In this document: positions 63,125-64,000 of the stretch, piece after piece | Position numbering within the stretch: position 1 is the stretch's first letter | How the letters are laid out: the number at the start of each line of letters is the position of its first letter | NCBI RefSeq assembly: GCF_018403185.1 | Contig: NZ_BOSE01000001.1 | Coordinates: forward strand, 930,001 to 994,000 | Source of the DNA: Paenibacillus montaniterrae | Lineage (GTDB): Bacteria; Bacillota; Bacilli; Paenibacillales; Paenibacillaceae | Reading direction: 5' to 3' | DNA: 64,000 nt | Made by a program: the position numbers and the translations under genes | The notes under the pieces: generated by a model | The model's database searches: none | Seen by the model: only the letters and a program-made list of their open reading frames with translations | What the model was told of the DNA's origin: nothing

Positions 63125-64000
63125 TTACTCATGCTTAAAGCCCAAATCATTGAGCACGCGATCCTGATTTCTCCAATCCTTCTTTACCTTGACCCATATC
63201 TCTAAAAATACCTTTGAGCCAAGCAGATTTTCAATGTCGATGCGCGCATTTTTGCCAACTTCCTTTAACAAGGCGCCGCGCTTGCCGATAATAATTCCTT
63301 TTTGCGAATCACGCTCAACGAATACGACCGCTCCGATATAGACGACGCCGTTATCCTGCACACGCATATCCTCGATTTGCACTGCGATCGAGTGCGGGAT
63401 TTCCTCGCGCGTAAGATGCAATATTTTTTCGCGAATCAGCTCGGCGCATACAAATTGCTCAGGATGATCCGTTACTTGATCGGCTGGATAATATTGCGGC
63501 CCCTCTGGCAAATAGTTGCCGATTTGCTGCAGCAGCGTCGAAATATTGTTGCCGTTCATTGCCGAAATCGGAACAATTTCCGCAAAATTATATAAATCCT
63601 TATACTGTACAATTTTGTTCATTAACGCTTCAGGATCAATTTTATCGATTTTATTAATAACTAAAAACACTGGCGTGCTTACTTTGCCAAGCTGCTCGAT
63701 AATATAACGATCACCGCCGCCCAATTCCTCAGAAGCATCGATTAAAAACAGAATAGCCTCTACTTCCTTCAAGGCGCTTTCTGCCGACTTCATCATATAG
63801 TTGCCCAGCTTAGAATTCGGCTTATGAATGCCCGGTGTGTCGAGAAAAACAATTTGCATATTTTCCTCGGTATATACGCCATGAATTTTATTTCTCGTCG
63901 TTTGCGGCTTGTCCGACATGATCGCAATTTTTTGTCCAATTAAATGATTCATTAAGGTCGACTTGCCAACGTTCGGTCTTCCAATTATCGCAACAAAGCC
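63125..64000 (-). CDS. era: GTPase Era, N-terminus cut by the window edge
   Basis: Ribosome-assembly GTPase that binds the 16S rRNA 3' end. The frame runs to the right edge without a start: the visible N-terminus is [20 protein letters not shown] with the G1 loop, followed by G2/G3 ([13 protein letters not shown]) and G4 (VINKIDKID). The C-terminal KH domain contains [20 protein letters not shown]. About 292 residues are present; probably only some ten are missing. Confidence 0.97.
   Translation of the reverse strand, partial: GFVAIIGRPNVGKSTLMNHLIGQKIAIMSDKPQTTRNKIHGVYTEENMQIVFLDTPGIHKPNSKLGNYMMKSAESALKEVEAILFLIDASEELGGGDRYIIEQLGKVSTPVFLVINKIDKIDPEALMNKIVQYKDLYNFAEIVPISAMNGNNISTLLQQIGNYLPEGPQYYPADQVTDHPEQFVCAELIREKILHLTREEIPHSIAVQIEDMRVQDNGVVYIGAVVFVERDSQKGIIIGKRGALLKEVGKNARIDIENLLGSKVFLEIWVKVKKDWRNQDRVLNDLGFKHE

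Overview
The window is a 64-kb chromosomal segment from an endospore-forming Gram-positive bacterium of the Bacilli, most likely family Paenibacillaceae (Paenibacillus or a close relative). The evidence is the complete spoIIIA operon, a gerP cluster, T-box leaders, a vegetative sigA–dnaG block, and the order accB–accC–asp23-like–nusB–folD–xseA next to spoIIIA, efp, aroQ and yqhQ/yqhR homologues. Base composition and codon use look uniform. There is no prophage, transposase, rRNA, tRNA or CRISPR array. Most genes are on the minus strand. The genus is inferred from gene order and protein character, not from a marker search.

Layout: (1) 1-11.9 kb, minus strand: spoIIIAA-AH behind a SigE-type promoter, then accBC, an Asp23/AmaP/DUF2273 envelope-stress set, nusB, folD and xseA. 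(2) 12-19 kb: comB (with a SigK-like promoter), lysC, efp, an Xaa-Pro peptidase, aroQ, yqhR, yqhQ, a yqhP-like gene and mntR. (3) 19-26 kb: a zinc block. It holds znuA-znuC-znuB-ccdA behind a consensus SigA promoter carrying a Zur-type operator, metG with a T-box, and zur-yidD. (4) 26-29.2 kb: small membrane proteins, an Hsp20-like gene and gerPA-gerPE. (5) 30-37.9 kb: a glycogen operon glgB-glgC-glgD-glgA followed by a GH15 enzyme. (6) 38-50 kb: helD, a large membrane alpha/beta hydrolase, a YlmA-type ABC ATPase, a secreted GH26 glycosidase, several small genes, an S8 protease and a YitT protein. (7) 50-64 kb: an RNase P RNA of class A architecture, the nif3-like/trmK pair, sigA, dnaG, yqxD, ppsR, glyS, glyQ (T-box), recO, yqzL, and era running off the right edge.

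The most unusual content is a two-part intergenic repeat family at two distant loci, 29.16-30.10 kb and 58.07-58.76 kb. Element A is a unit of about 170-210 bp with 12-14 bp terminal inverted repeats, tandemly repeated three times at each locus. Element B is a unit of about 115-140 bp dominated by a long imperfect inverted repeat. At both loci the array follows the upstream gene's stop codon (gerPE, glyS) in the same transcriptional orientation, and the A copy touching B lacks the same terminal inverted repeat. The stop codon of gerPE, and its last few codons, lie inside the first repeat. A different, shorter hairpin repeat carries the stop codons of yqhR and glgA.

Functionally the window combines housekeeping genes (fatty acid, folate and lysine/shikimate synthesis, replication initiation, primary sigma factor, tRNA charging), sporulation and germination functions, metal homeostasis, and glycogen storage. 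Nothing looks like a classical defence island or mobile island. All functional calls come from reading motifs and gene order; no database search was run.
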